A stretch of 64,000 nt of DNA from Bacteroidales bacterium (GCA_017429475.1 JAFROX010000001.1:248001-312000); one strand, 5' to 3'. Positions 1 through 8,267 are shown, counted from the first letter of the stretch. Numbers and translations are program-made. Notes: generated by a model from the letters alone, not told the origin.

Positions 1-177
1 GTCTGACAAGCCGGCGAAATGTCCGGCAAAAGCTTCTTGAGAAAGCTTAATAGGATTGCGACGGACAGAAACAGTCGCAGGCTCTTTCTCAAGAGCCTGC
101 ATATATCTGTCGAGCACCTGCTGTCCAAGCGCTCCTGTAAGATTGTCTTTGAATATAGGATCGAGGCTAAACGACAT
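1..177 (-). CDS. rRNA cytosine-C5 methyltransferase, N-terminal part (cut by window edge)
   Basis: Only the first 59 residues are in the window. They contain an N-terminal region ending in VSVRRNPIKL, which matches the leader of NOL1/NOP2/Sun-type RNA m5C methyltransferases (RsmF-like). The SAM-binding and catalytic parts lie outside the window. The chosen ATG (175-177) overlaps the stop region of the upstream SRPBCC-like gene by 11 bp, so the two are probably translationally coupled in a pyrE-led operon. The family assignment rests on this short segment alone and is moderately sure. Confidence 0.65.
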   Translation of the reverse strand, partial: MSFSLDPIFKDNLTGALGQQVLDRYMQALEKEPATVSVRRNPIKLSQEAFAGHFAGLSD

Positions 178-613
178 AATCGCGCATCCCGTCCGGTATG
201 TTGCCGGAGGCCATCTGGGATATTGTGTCGGTTATGTTGTCGATGAAAGGCTGTAGTTTGCCGCCTATCATCATCTTGAGCATCGTGTTGAGTTCCGTGT
301 TCAATTCTATATGGAAATCGGTGGCGCCGTCCTTGCTGGCCGCAGGATCGAAATGCAGGCTGAACTGGAAGGGGAACGGAGACTGCCCCATCTGCTCGAA
401 CACCAGAGTGTTGAACGGAATCCTCTGGGTCAGCCTCATTCCGAACTCCATTCCGAGAGTCTTGACAAGCACGGAATCCTGAGTCATCTCGACCATCTTG
501 CGCTTGTCTTCCGGAAGCCTGTCAGCTATGCTTTCGAGGTTCGAGAAGCGGCTGTACAGCATTATAGGCTGCTGGTCAAGAAAAATCGTCTTACCGACAA
601 CGTGCTCAGCCAT
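167..613 (-). CDS. SRPBCC / START-like small protein
   Basis: A 148-residue cytosolic protein with no signal peptide or membrane segment. Its alternating hydrophobic pattern, the early strand near residues 17-35 and the long C-terminal helix fit the SRPBCC (polyketide cyclase/START-like) fold, a helix-grip domain that binds hydrophobic ligands. Genes of this kind sit beside pyrE in other Bacteroidales, as here, with only 3 bp between the pyrE stop and this start. No substrate can be named. It overlaps the following methyltransferase start by 11 bp, so the three genes probably form one transcript. Fold assignment is inferred from context and composition. Confidence 0.6.
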   Translation of the reverse strand: MAEHVVGKTIFLDQQPIMLYSRFSNLESIADRLPEDKRKMVEMTQDSVLVKTLGMEFGMRLTQRIPFNTLVFEQMGQSPFPFQFSLHFDPAASKDGATDFHIELNTELNTMLKMMIGGKLQPFIDNITDTISQMASGNIPDGMRDYVV

Positions 614-616
614 CAG

Positions 617-1249
617 CTATTTCCCCCAGTTTTCGGGTTTAAAACGCCAGTCTCTCAACACGCTCATCTCCTCTTCGGTGATATAGTTGCTCTCACCGGC
701 CACCTGAATGAGGGTATCGTAGTCGGTAAGCGTATAGAGGGTGATATTAGCCGTCTCGAAAGCCTTGCGGGCCTTTGTGAAGTTGTATGAGAAGATGGCA
801 ACCATTCCTTCGACGAAACCTCCCTGCTGGGACACAGCCTGGGCCGCAGCCAGAGAGCTCATTCCCGTAGAGATAAGGTCTTCTATCACCACGATGTTGG
901 CTCCTTTCTCGAAGACGCCTTCGATCTGCGAGCCTGTTCCGTGATCCTTCGGTTTCGGGCGTATGTAAACCAGGGGCAATCCCATCTTTTCGGCGACTAT
1001 GGCACCAATGGCAATGGCGCCGGTGGCTACTGCTGCAATCACATCAACTTTTTTGAACTGCTCCCTTATAACCTCCTCGAGCCGGTCGGCGATAAAAGTA
1101 CGAACGACGGGATACGACAACAGCTTGCGGTTGTCGCAGTAAATGGGAGACTTAAGCCCGGAGGCCCAGGTGAAGGGCTCTTCGGTATTCAATTCTACAG
1201 CCTTGACATCCAACAAAGCGGCTGCAACTCTCTTTTCCAGATTATCCAT
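617..1249 (-). CDS. pyrE: Orotate phosphoribosyltransferase
   Basis: Converts orotate and PRPP to orotidine 5'-monophosphate in de novo pyrimidine synthesis. The PRPP-binding motif VVIEDLISTGMSS is clear, as are the substrate loop around YIRPKPKDHGTGSQIEG and the N-terminal FTWASGLKSPIYCDNR segment. The start at 1249 (MDNLEKR, 210 residues) is preferred over an upstream in-frame ATG at 1276 because it gives the usual family length and N-terminus. It is the first gene of a minus-strand operon with the SRPBCC-like and rRNA methyltransferase genes. A -7-like box (TATCTTTA on the minus strand, 1282-1289) lies upstream. Confidence 0.95.
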   Translation of the reverse strand: MDNLEKRVAAALLDVKAVELNTEEPFTWASGLKSPIYCDNRKLLSYPVVRTFIADRLEEVIREQFKKVDVIAAVATGAIAIGAIVAEKMGLPLVYIRPKPKDHGTGSQIEGVFEKGANIVVIEDLISTGMSSLAAAQAVSQQGGFVEGMVAIFSYNFTKARKAFETANITLYTLTDYDTLIQVAGESNYITEEEMSVLRDWRFKPENWGK

Positions 1250-1277
1250 AATTATTGAATCTGCCTTTTTTCGCATC

Positions 1278-1310
1278 TTTGTAAAGATAAGAATAAAATT
1301 TTTAAATTTG
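1278..1310 (+). promoter_or_regulatory. Bacteroidota promoter for the NUDIX gene
   Basis: TTTG at 1278-1281 and TAAATTTG at 1303-1310, spaced by 21 bp, match the phylum consensus TTTG-N19-21-TAnnTTTG exactly. Transcription would begin near 1316, about 20 bp before the NUDIX start codon. Confidence 0.7.
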
Positions 1311-1328
1311 GTGACTTTTTAAAGTCAC
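1311..1328. promoter_or_regulatory. Perfect palindrome between promoter and start codon (candidate operator)
   Basis: GTGACTTT (1311-1318) and AAAGTCAC (1321-1328) form a perfect 8-bp inverted repeat with a 2-bp centre. It directly abuts the -7 box and covers the expected transcription start of the NUDIX gene. There is no T-run after it, so a dimeric-regulator site is more likely than a terminator. Confidence 0.5.
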
Positions 1329-1335
1329 AGTACTA

Positions 1336-1815
1336 ATGCACAAAATATACATCGGCAAAGAATGTATCACGCTTGCTGATGATCGCGAACTCGAACTGTT
1401 CTGTGCCCCGTACCATCAGATTGTCGCTGCCGGCGGCCTGGTGGAGAACCCCGCCGGGGAGTGCCTTTTGATATACCGACGGAACTGCTGGGATCTTCCC
1501 AAGGGCAAACAGGAGCCCGGGGAGGACACGGTCACCTGTGCATTGCGTGAAGTCGGGGAAGAAACCGGTCTGCAAAACCTCAAGGCCGGGAATCTTATCT
1601 GCGTAACCCATCACTGCTATATTTTTCAGAACGTCGAATGCATAAAGCATACCTGGTGGTACCGTATGAAGTGTGAAAACGACCAGGTGCCCGTTCCTCA
1701 AGCCGAAGAGCAGATCGAAAAGGCCATATGGGTCACAAGGGAAGGCCTGGCCTCCAAGCTAGCCAACACCTATCCTTCAATCAGGGAAGTATTCCTGAGG
1801 GCTTTCAACGACTAG
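1336..1815 (+). CDS. NUDIX hydrolase
   Basis: A 159-residue hydrolase of nucleoside diphosphate-linked compounds. The full Nudix box is present (GKQEPGEDTVTCALREVGEE followed by TGL), with the glycine, REVGEE and following hydrophobic residue in register for Mg2+ binding. The substrate cannot be read from sequence. The gene is divergent from pyrE and has its own consensus promoter plus a palindrome at the start of transcription. Its TAG stop overlaps the ftsK stop on the other strand within a shared CTAG (1812-1815). Confidence 0.9.
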   Translation: MHKIYIGKECITLADDRELELFCAPYHQIVAAGGLVENPAGECLLIYRRNCWDLPKGKQEPGEDTVTCALREVGEETGLQNLKAGNLICVTHHCYIFQNVECIKHTWWYRMKCENDQVPVPQAEEQIEKAIWVTREGLASKLANTYPSIREVFLRAFND

Positions 1816-4307
1816 ATATTGTCGAGTCTTTCGAGTATCCTGTCAAGGGTATCGAAATCAGTCACAAGAACCGTACGGGCCTTGCTGCCGCTGAACGGGC
1901 CTACGATTCCTGCCGCCTCAAGCTGGTCAATCAGTTTGCCCGCCCTTGCATAGCCTATTCCCAACTTACGCTGTATGAGAGAAGTTGAACCCTGCTGGCT
2001 CTGAACGACGAGTTTGGCAGCCTCTTCGAAAAGCTTGTCACGTCTGTGAAGGTCCGTAGGGCCCGCAGCCTCCCCCTCTTCTTCCTCCACATCCGGCAGG
2101 AAGAATGCGTGGTCATAGCCCTTCTGCCTGTTGATGAACTTGGTGATGCGGTCGACCTCGGCAGTTTCGATGAGGGCGCACTGAACGCGTGTGATATCTA
2201 TACCCGGATAAACCACAAGCATATCTCCTCGGCCGATGAGCCTGTTGGCGCCGGGCTGGTCGAGGATGGTCTTGGAATCTACGGAAGAATATGTCTTGAA
2301 CGCTATACGTGAGATGAAGTTGGCCTTGATGGTTCCGGTAATCACGTCGGTGGTAGGCCTCTGAGTAGCTATGACAAGGTGGATCCCCACGGCACGGGCC
2401 TTCTGGGCAAGACGCGCTATCGGCTCTTCAACCTCCCTTCCGGCAGTCATCAGCAGATCGGCGAACTCGTCGATAACCACTACGATATACGGAAGATATG
2501 CGTGTCCTTTGAGGGGATTCAGCTGCCGGCGCAGGAACTTTTCGTTGTACTCGGTGATCTTCCTCTCTCCTGCGATACGGAGCAGTTCGTAGCGGTTGTC
2601 CATCTCGATACAGAGAGACTTGAGCGTGCGGACAACTTTGTTGGTATCGGTGATTATGGGTTCCTCTTCATCAGGGAGCTTTGCCAGATAGTGTTTCTCC
2701 AGCAGCCTGTAGAAGTCAAGCTCGACCTTCTTGGGGTCTACCATCACAAACTTGAGTTCGCTGGGATGCTTGCTGTAGAGCAATGAAGTGATGATGGCGT
2801 TCAAACCTACGGACTTACCCGTACCGGTGGCACCGGCGACCAGCAGGTGGGGCATCTTGGCGAGATCCATGAAGAACGGCTCGCTGGTGACGGTGATACC
2901 CAGGGCGACCGGCAGCTCCATCTTCGCACTCTGTTCCGTGAACTGAGGCGAATTGAGCACGGCTTTCAGCGGCACGACGCTGGGATGTTCGTTAGCCACC
3001 TCGATACCTATGGAGTCAGACAGAGTGAGCACGCGGACACCTTTGGCGCCGAGTGACATCGCTATGTCCTCTTCCAGTCTCTTGACGGTCGAAATGCGGG
3101 TGCCTTCGGCCAGGCGGATACGGTACAAAGTGACGGTAGGGCCACGCTTGGCGACAATGCTCTCGACTTTAATCTTGTAACTGCTCAGGGAATTGACAAT
3201 CCTGACCTTGTTCTTCTCAAGTTCCTCTCTCGACACTTCGTACTGGAGATTGCGGTAGTCCTCCAGCAAGTTCATTCCGGGGAAGTTATAATGAGACAGG
3301 TCAAGACGGGGATCATAAATGCGGTCCTGCTCTTCTTCGGACAGGTTCTTGAGGAAATCTTCCCCGTCCGTCTCTACGACAAGCTCCACGTCGCGGGCGT
3401 CCTTTCCGGCTGGAACTGCAGAAGTGTCGGCGACTGCAGCGGCCTTTGCCGTCTCGTCGGAATCCGGCACGAAGAAATCATCTGCATCGATGGTCTCCTC
3501 TTCTTCGGGAACATAAGGTTCGTATCCCTCGTCCTCGCCTTCTTCTTCAACGTAAAGATCTTCGTCAGGAATGTCTGAATCGGCATCCTCTTCTTCCATC
3601 TCGTCTTCGTCTTCTTCTGTTTCGGCAGGTTCCTCGGCGGGTTTCTTCTCTCTGTGGAATGAGTCATATATGAACTTGTCGAACCAGAGCGCAACCTTGC
3701 GGGTCAGCATTATGAGCCACAGGAAAAGCAGGAAAAGCAGCACTGCACCAGCTCCCAGAGGCCCCAGCATACTGGTCAGCCATTCGTTCGAGAGATTGCC
3801 GTATGAGCCTCCGACACCTGTTGAGAACAGTGAAGGGCCCTTGAAGAATGAAGCAATGAACGCTGCTATCACAGAAAAAACAATACAGCCGAACAGCGAA
3901 AGGACGAACGCCCGGAACAACCTGACCTTGCGGATGCGGAAGCAGGCTACGGCCAACAGTCCCAGAAACACCGGGACAAAAAAGGCTCCGACTCCGAACA
4001 ACTTTGCAAAAAGGAAATCAGCCCACTGGTAGCCCAGCTTGCCGCAGATATTGTTGGCGCTGACGTATGACTGCCAGAGATCCGGATTGCTCTTGAGACT
4101 CTGGTCTGCACCCCAGTTGAAGGCATAGGAAACCAGAGAGGCCGCCGTGAACAGGCAAACGACGGTACACAGCACTCCAAGCACTATCCTGAAAATGCTT
4201 TTCTGCTCGTCGGTCAGTCTGACACGCCTGGCGGGAGCCTTCTTCTTGGAAGGTTTCTTTTTCCCTGTCTTGGCAACTGCCTTTTTTGCTTTTGCTGTTG
4301 TGGCCAT
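1812..4307 (-). CDS. ftsK: DNA translocase FtsK/SpoIIIE
   Basis: An 831-residue septal DNA pump that segregates chromosome termini and activates XerCD. A basic, lysine-rich N-terminus is followed by about four membrane segments (residues 40-205). A long Glu/Asp-rich linker (about 215-300) leads to the motor, with Walker A GATGTGKSVGLNA and Walker B VVVIDEFADLLM. A C-terminal winged-helix gamma domain (GSTSLIQRKLGIGYARAGKL) would read polar DNA motifs. Its ATG overlaps the DUF4290 stop by one base, so the two genes are coupled. The length is typical for the phylum. Confidence 0.95.
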   Translation of the reverse strand: MATTAKAKKAVAKTGKKKPSKKKAPARRVRLTDEQKSIFRIVLGVLCTVVCLFTAASLVSYAFNWGADQSLKSNPDLWQSYVSANNICGKLGYQWADFLFAKLFGVGAFFVPVFLGLLAVACFRIRKVRLFRAFVLSLFGCIVFSVIAAFIASFFKGPSLFSTGVGGSYGNLSNEWLTSMLGPLGAGAVLLFLLFLWLIMLTRKVALWFDKFIYDSFHREKKPAEEPAETEEDEDEMEEEDADSDIPDEDLYVEEEGEDEGYEPYVPEEEETIDADDFFVPDSDETAKAAAVADTSAVPAGKDARDVELVVETDGEDFLKNLSEEEQDRIYDPRLDLSHYNFPGMNLLEDYRNLQYEVSREELEKNKVRIVNSLSSYKIKVESIVAKRGPTVTLYRIRLAEGTRISTVKRLEEDIAMSLGAKGVRVLTLSDSIGIEVANEHPSVVPLKAVLNSPQFTEQSAKMELPVALGITVTSEPFFMDLAKMPHLLVAGATGTGKSVGLNAIITSLLYSKHPSELKFVMVDPKKVELDFYRLLEKHYLAKLPDEEEPIITDTNKVVRTLKSLCIEMDNRYELLRIAGERKITEYNEKFLRRQLNPLKGHAYLPYIVVVIDEFADLLMTAGREVEEPIARLAQKARAVGIHLVIATQRPTTDVITGTIKANFISRIAFKTYSSVDSKTILDQPGANRLIGRGDMLVVYPGIDITRVQCALIETAEVDRITKFINRQKGYDHAFFLPDVEEEEGEAAGPTDLHRRDKLFEEAAKLVVQSQQGSTSLIQRKLGIGYARAGKLIDQLEAAGIVGPFSGSKARTVLVTDFDTLDRILERLDNI

Positions 4308-4942
4308 TATGCCTGCTTGTTCCTCTTTTTCTTGTTGAATCGTCTGTTCTTGCCGCCTCCGTTATTGGCTGACGAAAAGCCGGGACGGTTGAACTCTCCT
4401 GATACAGGACCAAGGGTGATGTCTCTCGGCACCTGAAGCTTGCCGCGCGAGAGCTGTTCCATATCCTGGAAGATGGTCTCGTCGGCCACGCTGTCCTTGT
4501 TCCATATGAGATACTGCTGGCGCATATACAGCGCAAGCAGACGCATAAGTTCCCTGCGGACATCCTCTCCCTTGTCGCAATCGACGATAAGGTCTATCAT
4601 ATTCTGTATGTTGCGGCCATAGCAGGACTTGCGTATCGGCTCGGTAGAGTAGCCGATGGGATCCGGCTTGCTCTCGTGTTCCTCTTTGACGGGAGCGTCG
4701 AAGGGACCGTCGACATCCAGATTGTATCCCGAAATGATATGGGCGTGATCCCAGAGCTTGTGCTTGTAGTCCGGAGAATCCTTCATCTGTGGATTGAGGG
4801 TTCCCATTACGTTGACGACAGCCTGCGCCTGCTGGGTGCGCTTCTCCCTGTCTTCAATCTCGCATACCTGCTCCAGCATCTTCTGCACGTGCCTTCCGTA
4901 TTCAGGCAATATCAACTTCTCTCTTTGGGTATTATAATCCAT
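4307..4942 (-). CDS. DUF4290 family protein
   Basis: A 211-residue protein of a Bacteroidota-restricted family of unknown function. The family-like N-terminus MDYNTQREKLILPEYGRHVQ and the Lys/Arg-rich, disordered tail (GGGKNRRFNKKKRNKQA) are visible. There is no signal peptide. The start at 4942 is chosen over an upstream ATG at 4996 because the longer form would run through the divergent promoter region. It is the first gene of an operon with ftsK (one-base overlap), which hints at a role tied to chromosome segregation or the basic tail binding nucleic acid; this is inference only. Confidence 0.85.
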   Translation of the reverse strand: MDYNTQREKLILPEYGRHVQKMLEQVCEIEDREKRTQQAQAVVNVMGTLNPQMKDSPDYKHKLWDHAHIISGYNLDVDGPFDAPVKEEHESKPDPIGYSTEPIRKSCYGRNIQNMIDLIVDCDKGEDVRRELMRLLALYMRQQYLIWNKDSVADETIFQDMEQLSRGKLQVPRDITLGPVSGEFNRPGFSSANNGGGKNRRFNKKKRNKQA

Positions 4943-4961
4943 TATATCAAATCTAATTATG

Positions 4962-4969
4962 CAAATATA
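4962..4969 (-). promoter_or_regulatory. -7 box for the DUF4290-ftsK operon
   Basis: CAAATATA on the plus strand reads TATATTTG on the minus strand, a perfect TAnnTTTG -7 element 20 bp upstream of the DUF4290 start. It lies three bases from the divergent rfbD -7 box. Confidence 0.6.
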
Positions 4970-4972
4970 GCT

Positions 4973-4980
4973 TATATTTG
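4973..4980 (+). promoter_or_regulatory. -7 box for rfbD
   Basis: TATATTTG is a perfect TAnnTTTG element ending 10 bp before the rfbD ATG, so the transcript would have only a few leader bases. It mirrors the minus-strand box at 4962-4969. Confidence 0.6.
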
Positions 4981-4990
4981 TGTTTGAGTT

Positions 4991-5869
4991 ATGCAAAAAA
5001 CGAGAAAAGTTCTTGTTACCGGCTCCCTCGGTCAGCTGGGCAGCGAAATCCGCAGACTTACTGAGGGTAATGACAATTTCGTGTTCACCGACTGCATCGA
5101 AGCCGACGGCATCCTGTCCCTAGACATCTGCGATGCCGAAGCCGTAGCGGCCTGCGTCGCAAAGAACAATGTCGGCACAATCATCAACTGCGCTGCATAC
5201 ACCAACGTGGAGAAGGCCGAAGACGAACCGGAAATCTGCCGCCGCATCAATTGCGAAGGCGTCGCCGTCCTTGCCGAAGCCGCGCTTCGCTCCGGAGCAT
5301 CGCTCATCCAGATTTCCACCGACTTCGTGTTCGACGGCGCCAAGGGCACGCCATATCTTGAGACAGACACGCCCTCCCCGCTTTCCGTTTACGGCCGGAC
5401 CAAAGCCGATGCCGAAAGCATCATCATCGCTTCAGGAGTAAAAGGAGTCATCATCCGCACAGCCTGGCTCTATTCTCCTTACGGAAAGAATTTCGTGAAG
5501 ACGATGCTCCATCTGGGTTCTACGCTTCCAAGCATCAATGTAGTGAACAACCAGACCGGAAGCCCCACCTACGCCGCAGACCTCGCAGATGCAATTCTCC
5601 GCATCATTCCCATTGCCGGCGGCAAGATGGGTGATATTTATCATTACAGCAATGCCGGAGAATGCAGCTGGTATGACTTCGCCCGCGAAATAATGCGCCA
5701 GGCCGGCCTGTCCTGCGAAGTCAATCCCGTAAGCAGCAGTGAATATCCACAGAAAGCCATACGGCCTTCCTACTCCTATCTGGACAAAACAAAAATAACC
5801 GCCGAACTGGAGATCGGCGTGCCGCAGTGGCAGGATTCCCTGCAGAAATGTCTGCAAAGACTTATTTAA
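4991..5869 (+). CDS. rfbD: dTDP-4-dehydrorhamnose reductase
   Basis: A 292-residue NAD(P)H-dependent reductase that makes the final step to dTDP-L-rhamnose for surface glycans. The Rossmann motif VTGSLGQLGSEI, the STDFVFDG segment and the YGRTKADAE catalytic Tyr-Lys pair identify the RmlD family. It stands alone: rfbA, rfbB and rfbC are not nearby. Its 3' end overlaps by 8 bp the convergent 58-residue membrane protein gene. It has a near-leaderless divergent promoter. Confidence 0.93.
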   Translation: MQKTRKVLVTGSLGQLGSEIRRLTEGNDNFVFTDCIEADGILSLDICDAEAVAACVAKNNVGTIINCAAYTNVEKAEDEPEICRRINCEGVAVLAEAALRSGASLIQISTDFVFDGAKGTPYLETDTPSPLSVYGRTKADAESIIIASGVKGVIIRTAWLYSPYGKNFVKTMLHLGSTLPSINVVNNQTGSPTYAADLADAILRIIPIAGGKMGDIYHYSNAGECSWYDFAREIMRQAGLSCEVNPVSSSEYPQKAIRPSYSYLDKTKITAELEIGVPQWQDSLQKCLQRLI

Positions 5870-6038
5870 GCTTGTCCCTTACCAGAAAATAATAGATAAG
5901 AACTCCGACCCAGCTGCAGGAGAGCAGTATGATGGCGATGATTATTTTCAGGACCAGGTCGATGGTCTTGTTCTTGAACAGATCGTAGACGCACCAAAGA
6001 CCGAGGGCTACGCCCAGAATATAGATGATAGTTGCCAT
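5862..6038 (-). CDS. 58-residue membrane protein, PLDc_N-like
   Basis: This short gene encodes two hydrophobic segments (about residues 2-17 and 28-52) around a YDLFKNKTIDLVLK loop, ending in LIYYFLVRDKLK. The pattern resembles the phospholipase D-nuclease N-terminal (PLDc_N) two-helix unit, which often stands alone as a tiny inner-membrane protein. Support for a real gene comes from a consensus -7 box 27 bp upstream on the same strand (6065-6072) and clean codon structure. It overlaps the rfbD 3' end convergently. Its function is unknown. Confidence 0.7.
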   Translation of the reverse strand: MATIIYILGVALGLWCVYDLFKNKTIDLVLKIIIAIILLSCSWVGVLIYYFLVRDKLK

Positions 6039-6064
6039 ACCTTCAGGTTCTAGTTTGTTTTGTA

Positions 6065-6072
6065 CAAATATA
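6065..6072 (-). promoter_or_regulatory. -7 box for the small membrane protein
   Basis: CAAATATA reads TATATTTG on the minus strand, a perfect -7 element 27 bp before the ATG at 6038. No TTTG was found at the expected -33 spacing. Confidence 0.5.
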
Positions 6073-6120
6073 CAAAAATAACTGAACTTTCCTCATCTGC
6101 CATATTGTCAGTTTTTCGCG

Positions 6121-6165
6121 GTTGGTTCGCTAATTGCGATATATGGTCCACGAAAGGAGACCAAC
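6121..6165 (+). promoter_or_regulatory. Hairpin placing the clpB ribosome binding site in a bulge
   Basis: GTTGGT (6121-6126) can pair with ACCAAC (6160-6165) and TCG (6127-6129) with CGA (6151-6153), leaving the Shine-Dalgarno AAGGAG (6154-6159) as a bulge. The ATG is at 6169. Such a fold could control access of ribosomes, for instance with temperature. A competing stem TGGTC/GACCA also exists. The fold was drawn by eye and is unproven. Confidence 0.35.
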
Positions 6166-6168
6166 AAT

Positions 6169-8256
6169 ATGAACAACAACAATTTGGAAATGCTTGACAA
6201 GTTCGCCGTCAATCTTAACGAGAGGGCGAAACAAGGCAAACTCGATCCTGTCATAGGCAGGGACGAGCAGATACGTCGTGTTCTCCAGATATTGAGCAGA
6301 AGGACTAAGAACAACCCCATTCTCGTTGGAGAACCCGGCGTCGGAAAGACTGCGATTTCGGAAGGCATCGCGCAGCGTATCGTCAACGGCGATGTACCCG
6401 AGAATCTTAAGACTAAAAAGATATATTCGCTGGATATGGGTGCGCTTATAGCAGGCGCCAAATATCAGGGCGAATTCGAGGAGAGACTGAAGGGTGTCAT
6501 CGAAGCCGTTTCGGGCAGCGATGGCGAGATAATTCTTTTCATAGATGAGATCCACACCCTCGTGGGTGCAGGACGTACGAGCGGTGCGATGGATGCCGCA
6601 AACATCCTGAAACCGGCTCTGGCCAGGGGCGACCTGAGGGCCATCGGTTCCACCACTCTGGATGAATACCAGAAATATTTCGAGACCGACAAAGCTTTGG
6701 AACGCCGTTTCCAGATAGTGATGGTGGACGAGCCTACCCCGGCAGAGTCCATCTCCATCCTGAGGGGCCTGAAAGAGAAATATGAGAACCATCACAAGGT
6801 CCGCATCGAAGATGACGCCATCATCGCCGCCGTGGAACTTTCCAACAGGTATATCACCAACCGTTTCCTCCCCGACAAGGCCATCGACCTCATTGACGAG
6901 GCAGCCAGCAAGCTGCGTCTCGAGATGAATTCAGTTCCTGAGCCCATCGACGAGCTCAACCGCAAGATCAAACAGCTGGAAATTGAGCGCGAAGCCATCA
7001 AGCGCGAAGGCGAGTCGCCCAAGCTGGACACCATCAAGGAGCAGCTGGCCACTCTCAGCAAGGAGCGTGAAGGTCTTATGGCACGCTGGGAGAACGAAAA
7101 GCGGTTGCTGAAGGAAATCCAGGCAAACCGCGACGCAATAGAGAAATACCGCATCGAGGCTGACGACGCCGACCGTCGGGGAGATTACGGCAAGGTTGCC
7201 GAACTCCGTTACGGCAAGATTGGCGCCGCCCAGGAGGCTATCAAGAAGCTGTCGGAAGAGAAGGCGGCCATCAAAGAACCGATCATCAACGAAGCAGTTT
7301 CCGAAGATGATATCGCCGAAGTGGTATCAAAATGGACCGGAATCCCCGTATCCAAGATGATGGAGAGCGAGAAAGAAAAACTTCTCCGTATGGAGGAAGA
7401 ACTGCACAAGAGGGTCATCGGCCAGGACGAAGCGATATCGGCAGTGTCGAATGCCGTGCGCCGAAGCCGTACCGGACTTCAGAATGAGAAGCGGCCCATC
7501 GGCTCTTTCCTCTTCCTCGGAACCACCGGTGTCGGAAAGACAGAACTCGCCAAGGCGCTTGCGGAATATCTGTTCAACGATGAGAATATGATCACCCGTA
7601 TAGATATGAGCGAGTACCAGGAGCGTCATACCGTGTCGCGTCTGGTCGGAGCGCCTCCGGGATATGTAGGATACGAAGAAGGCGGCCAGCTCACCGAGGC
7701 CGTGCGCCGCAAACCGTACTCGGTGGTATTGCTTGACGAAATCGAGAAAGCGCACCCCGACGTCTTCAACACCCTGCTTCAGGTGCTTGACGACGGCCGT
7801 CTGACCGACAACAAGGGCCGTACCGTCGATTTCAAGAACACCATAATCATAATGACTTCAAACGTGGGCAGCGACGTCATTCAGGACTATATCGCCAAGG
7901 GCAAGCCGATGGACAGCTGCAGGGATGAAGTGATGGGAATATTGAAAGGCTGCGTGCGTCCCGAGTTCCTCAACCGTATCGACGAAATCATAATGTTCCA
8001 GCCGCTGAGCAAGGACAATGTCCGCGACATCGTCAATATGCAGCTCGGCCAGATAAAGAAGAAAGTGCAGGAAAGCGCAAACATCCGCCTGAGCATCTCT
8101 CCTGAGAAGATCGAGCAACTCTGCGAAGAAGGCTACGACCCCGCATATGGTGCACGTCCCATCAAGAGGCTGCTCCAGAGAGAAGTTGTCGACCGGCTGG
8201 CAAAAGATATGCTGTCCGGCAAAGTCGTCCCGGGTATGGAGTATGTGATTTGCTAA
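6169..8256 (+). CDS. clpB: ClpB-type disaggregase lacking the N-terminal domain
   Basis: A 695-residue Hsp100 ATPase that, with DnaK, pulls polypeptides out of aggregates. Both AAA+ modules are complete: NBD1 Walker A GEPGVGKTAISEG and Walker B LFIDEIHTLVG; NBD2 GTTGVGKTELAKA and LLDEIEKAHPDV. The coiled-coil middle domain (about residues 255-370) marks it as ClpB rather than ClpA or ClpC. The usual 150-residue Clp_N domain is absent: the protein begins at the segment that normally joins Clp_N to NBD1 (ERAKQGKLDPVIGRDEQIRR). The ATG has a good SD (AAGGAG, 6154-6159) and no Clp_N-like sequence precedes it, so this looks native rather than truncated. A strong terminator follows. Confidence 0.93.
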   Translation: MNNNNLEMLDKFAVNLNERAKQGKLDPVIGRDEQIRRVLQILSRRTKNNPILVGEPGVGKTAISEGIAQRIVNGDVPENLKTKKIYSLDMGALIAGAKYQGEFEERLKGVIEAVSGSDGEIILFIDEIHTLVGAGRTSGAMDAANILKPALARGDLRAIGSTTLDEYQKYFETDKALERRFQIVMVDEPTPAESISILRGLKEKYENHHKVRIEDDAIIAAVELSNRYITNRFLPDKAIDLIDEAASKLRLEMNSVPEPIDELNRKIKQLEIEREAIKREGESPKLDTIKEQLATLSKEREGLMARWENEKRLLKEIQANRDAIEKYRIEADDADRRGDYGKVAELRYGKIGAAQEAIKKLSEEKAAIKEPIINEAVSEDDIAEVVSKWTGIPVSKMMESEKEKLLRMEEELHKRVIGQDEAISAVSNAVRRSRTGLQNEKRPIGSFLFLGTTGVGKTELAKALAEYLFNDENMITRIDMSEYQERHTVSRLVGAPPGYVGYEEGGQLTEAVRRKPYSVVLLDEIEKAHPDVFNTLLQVLDDGRLTDNKGRTVDFKNTIIIMTSNVGSDVIQDYIAKGKPMDSCRDEVMGILKGCVRPEFLNRIDEIIMFQPLSKDNVRDIVNMQLGQIKKKVQESANIRLSISPEKIEQLCEEGYDPAYGARPIKRLLQREVVDRLAKDMLSGKVVPGMEYVIC

Positions 8257-8267
8257 GTTCGGATTGC

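Noticed and set aside
6039..6168. Frameshifted Clp_N domain upstream of clpB
   Set aside because: The gap is only 130 bp and no frame shows Clp_N-like residues.
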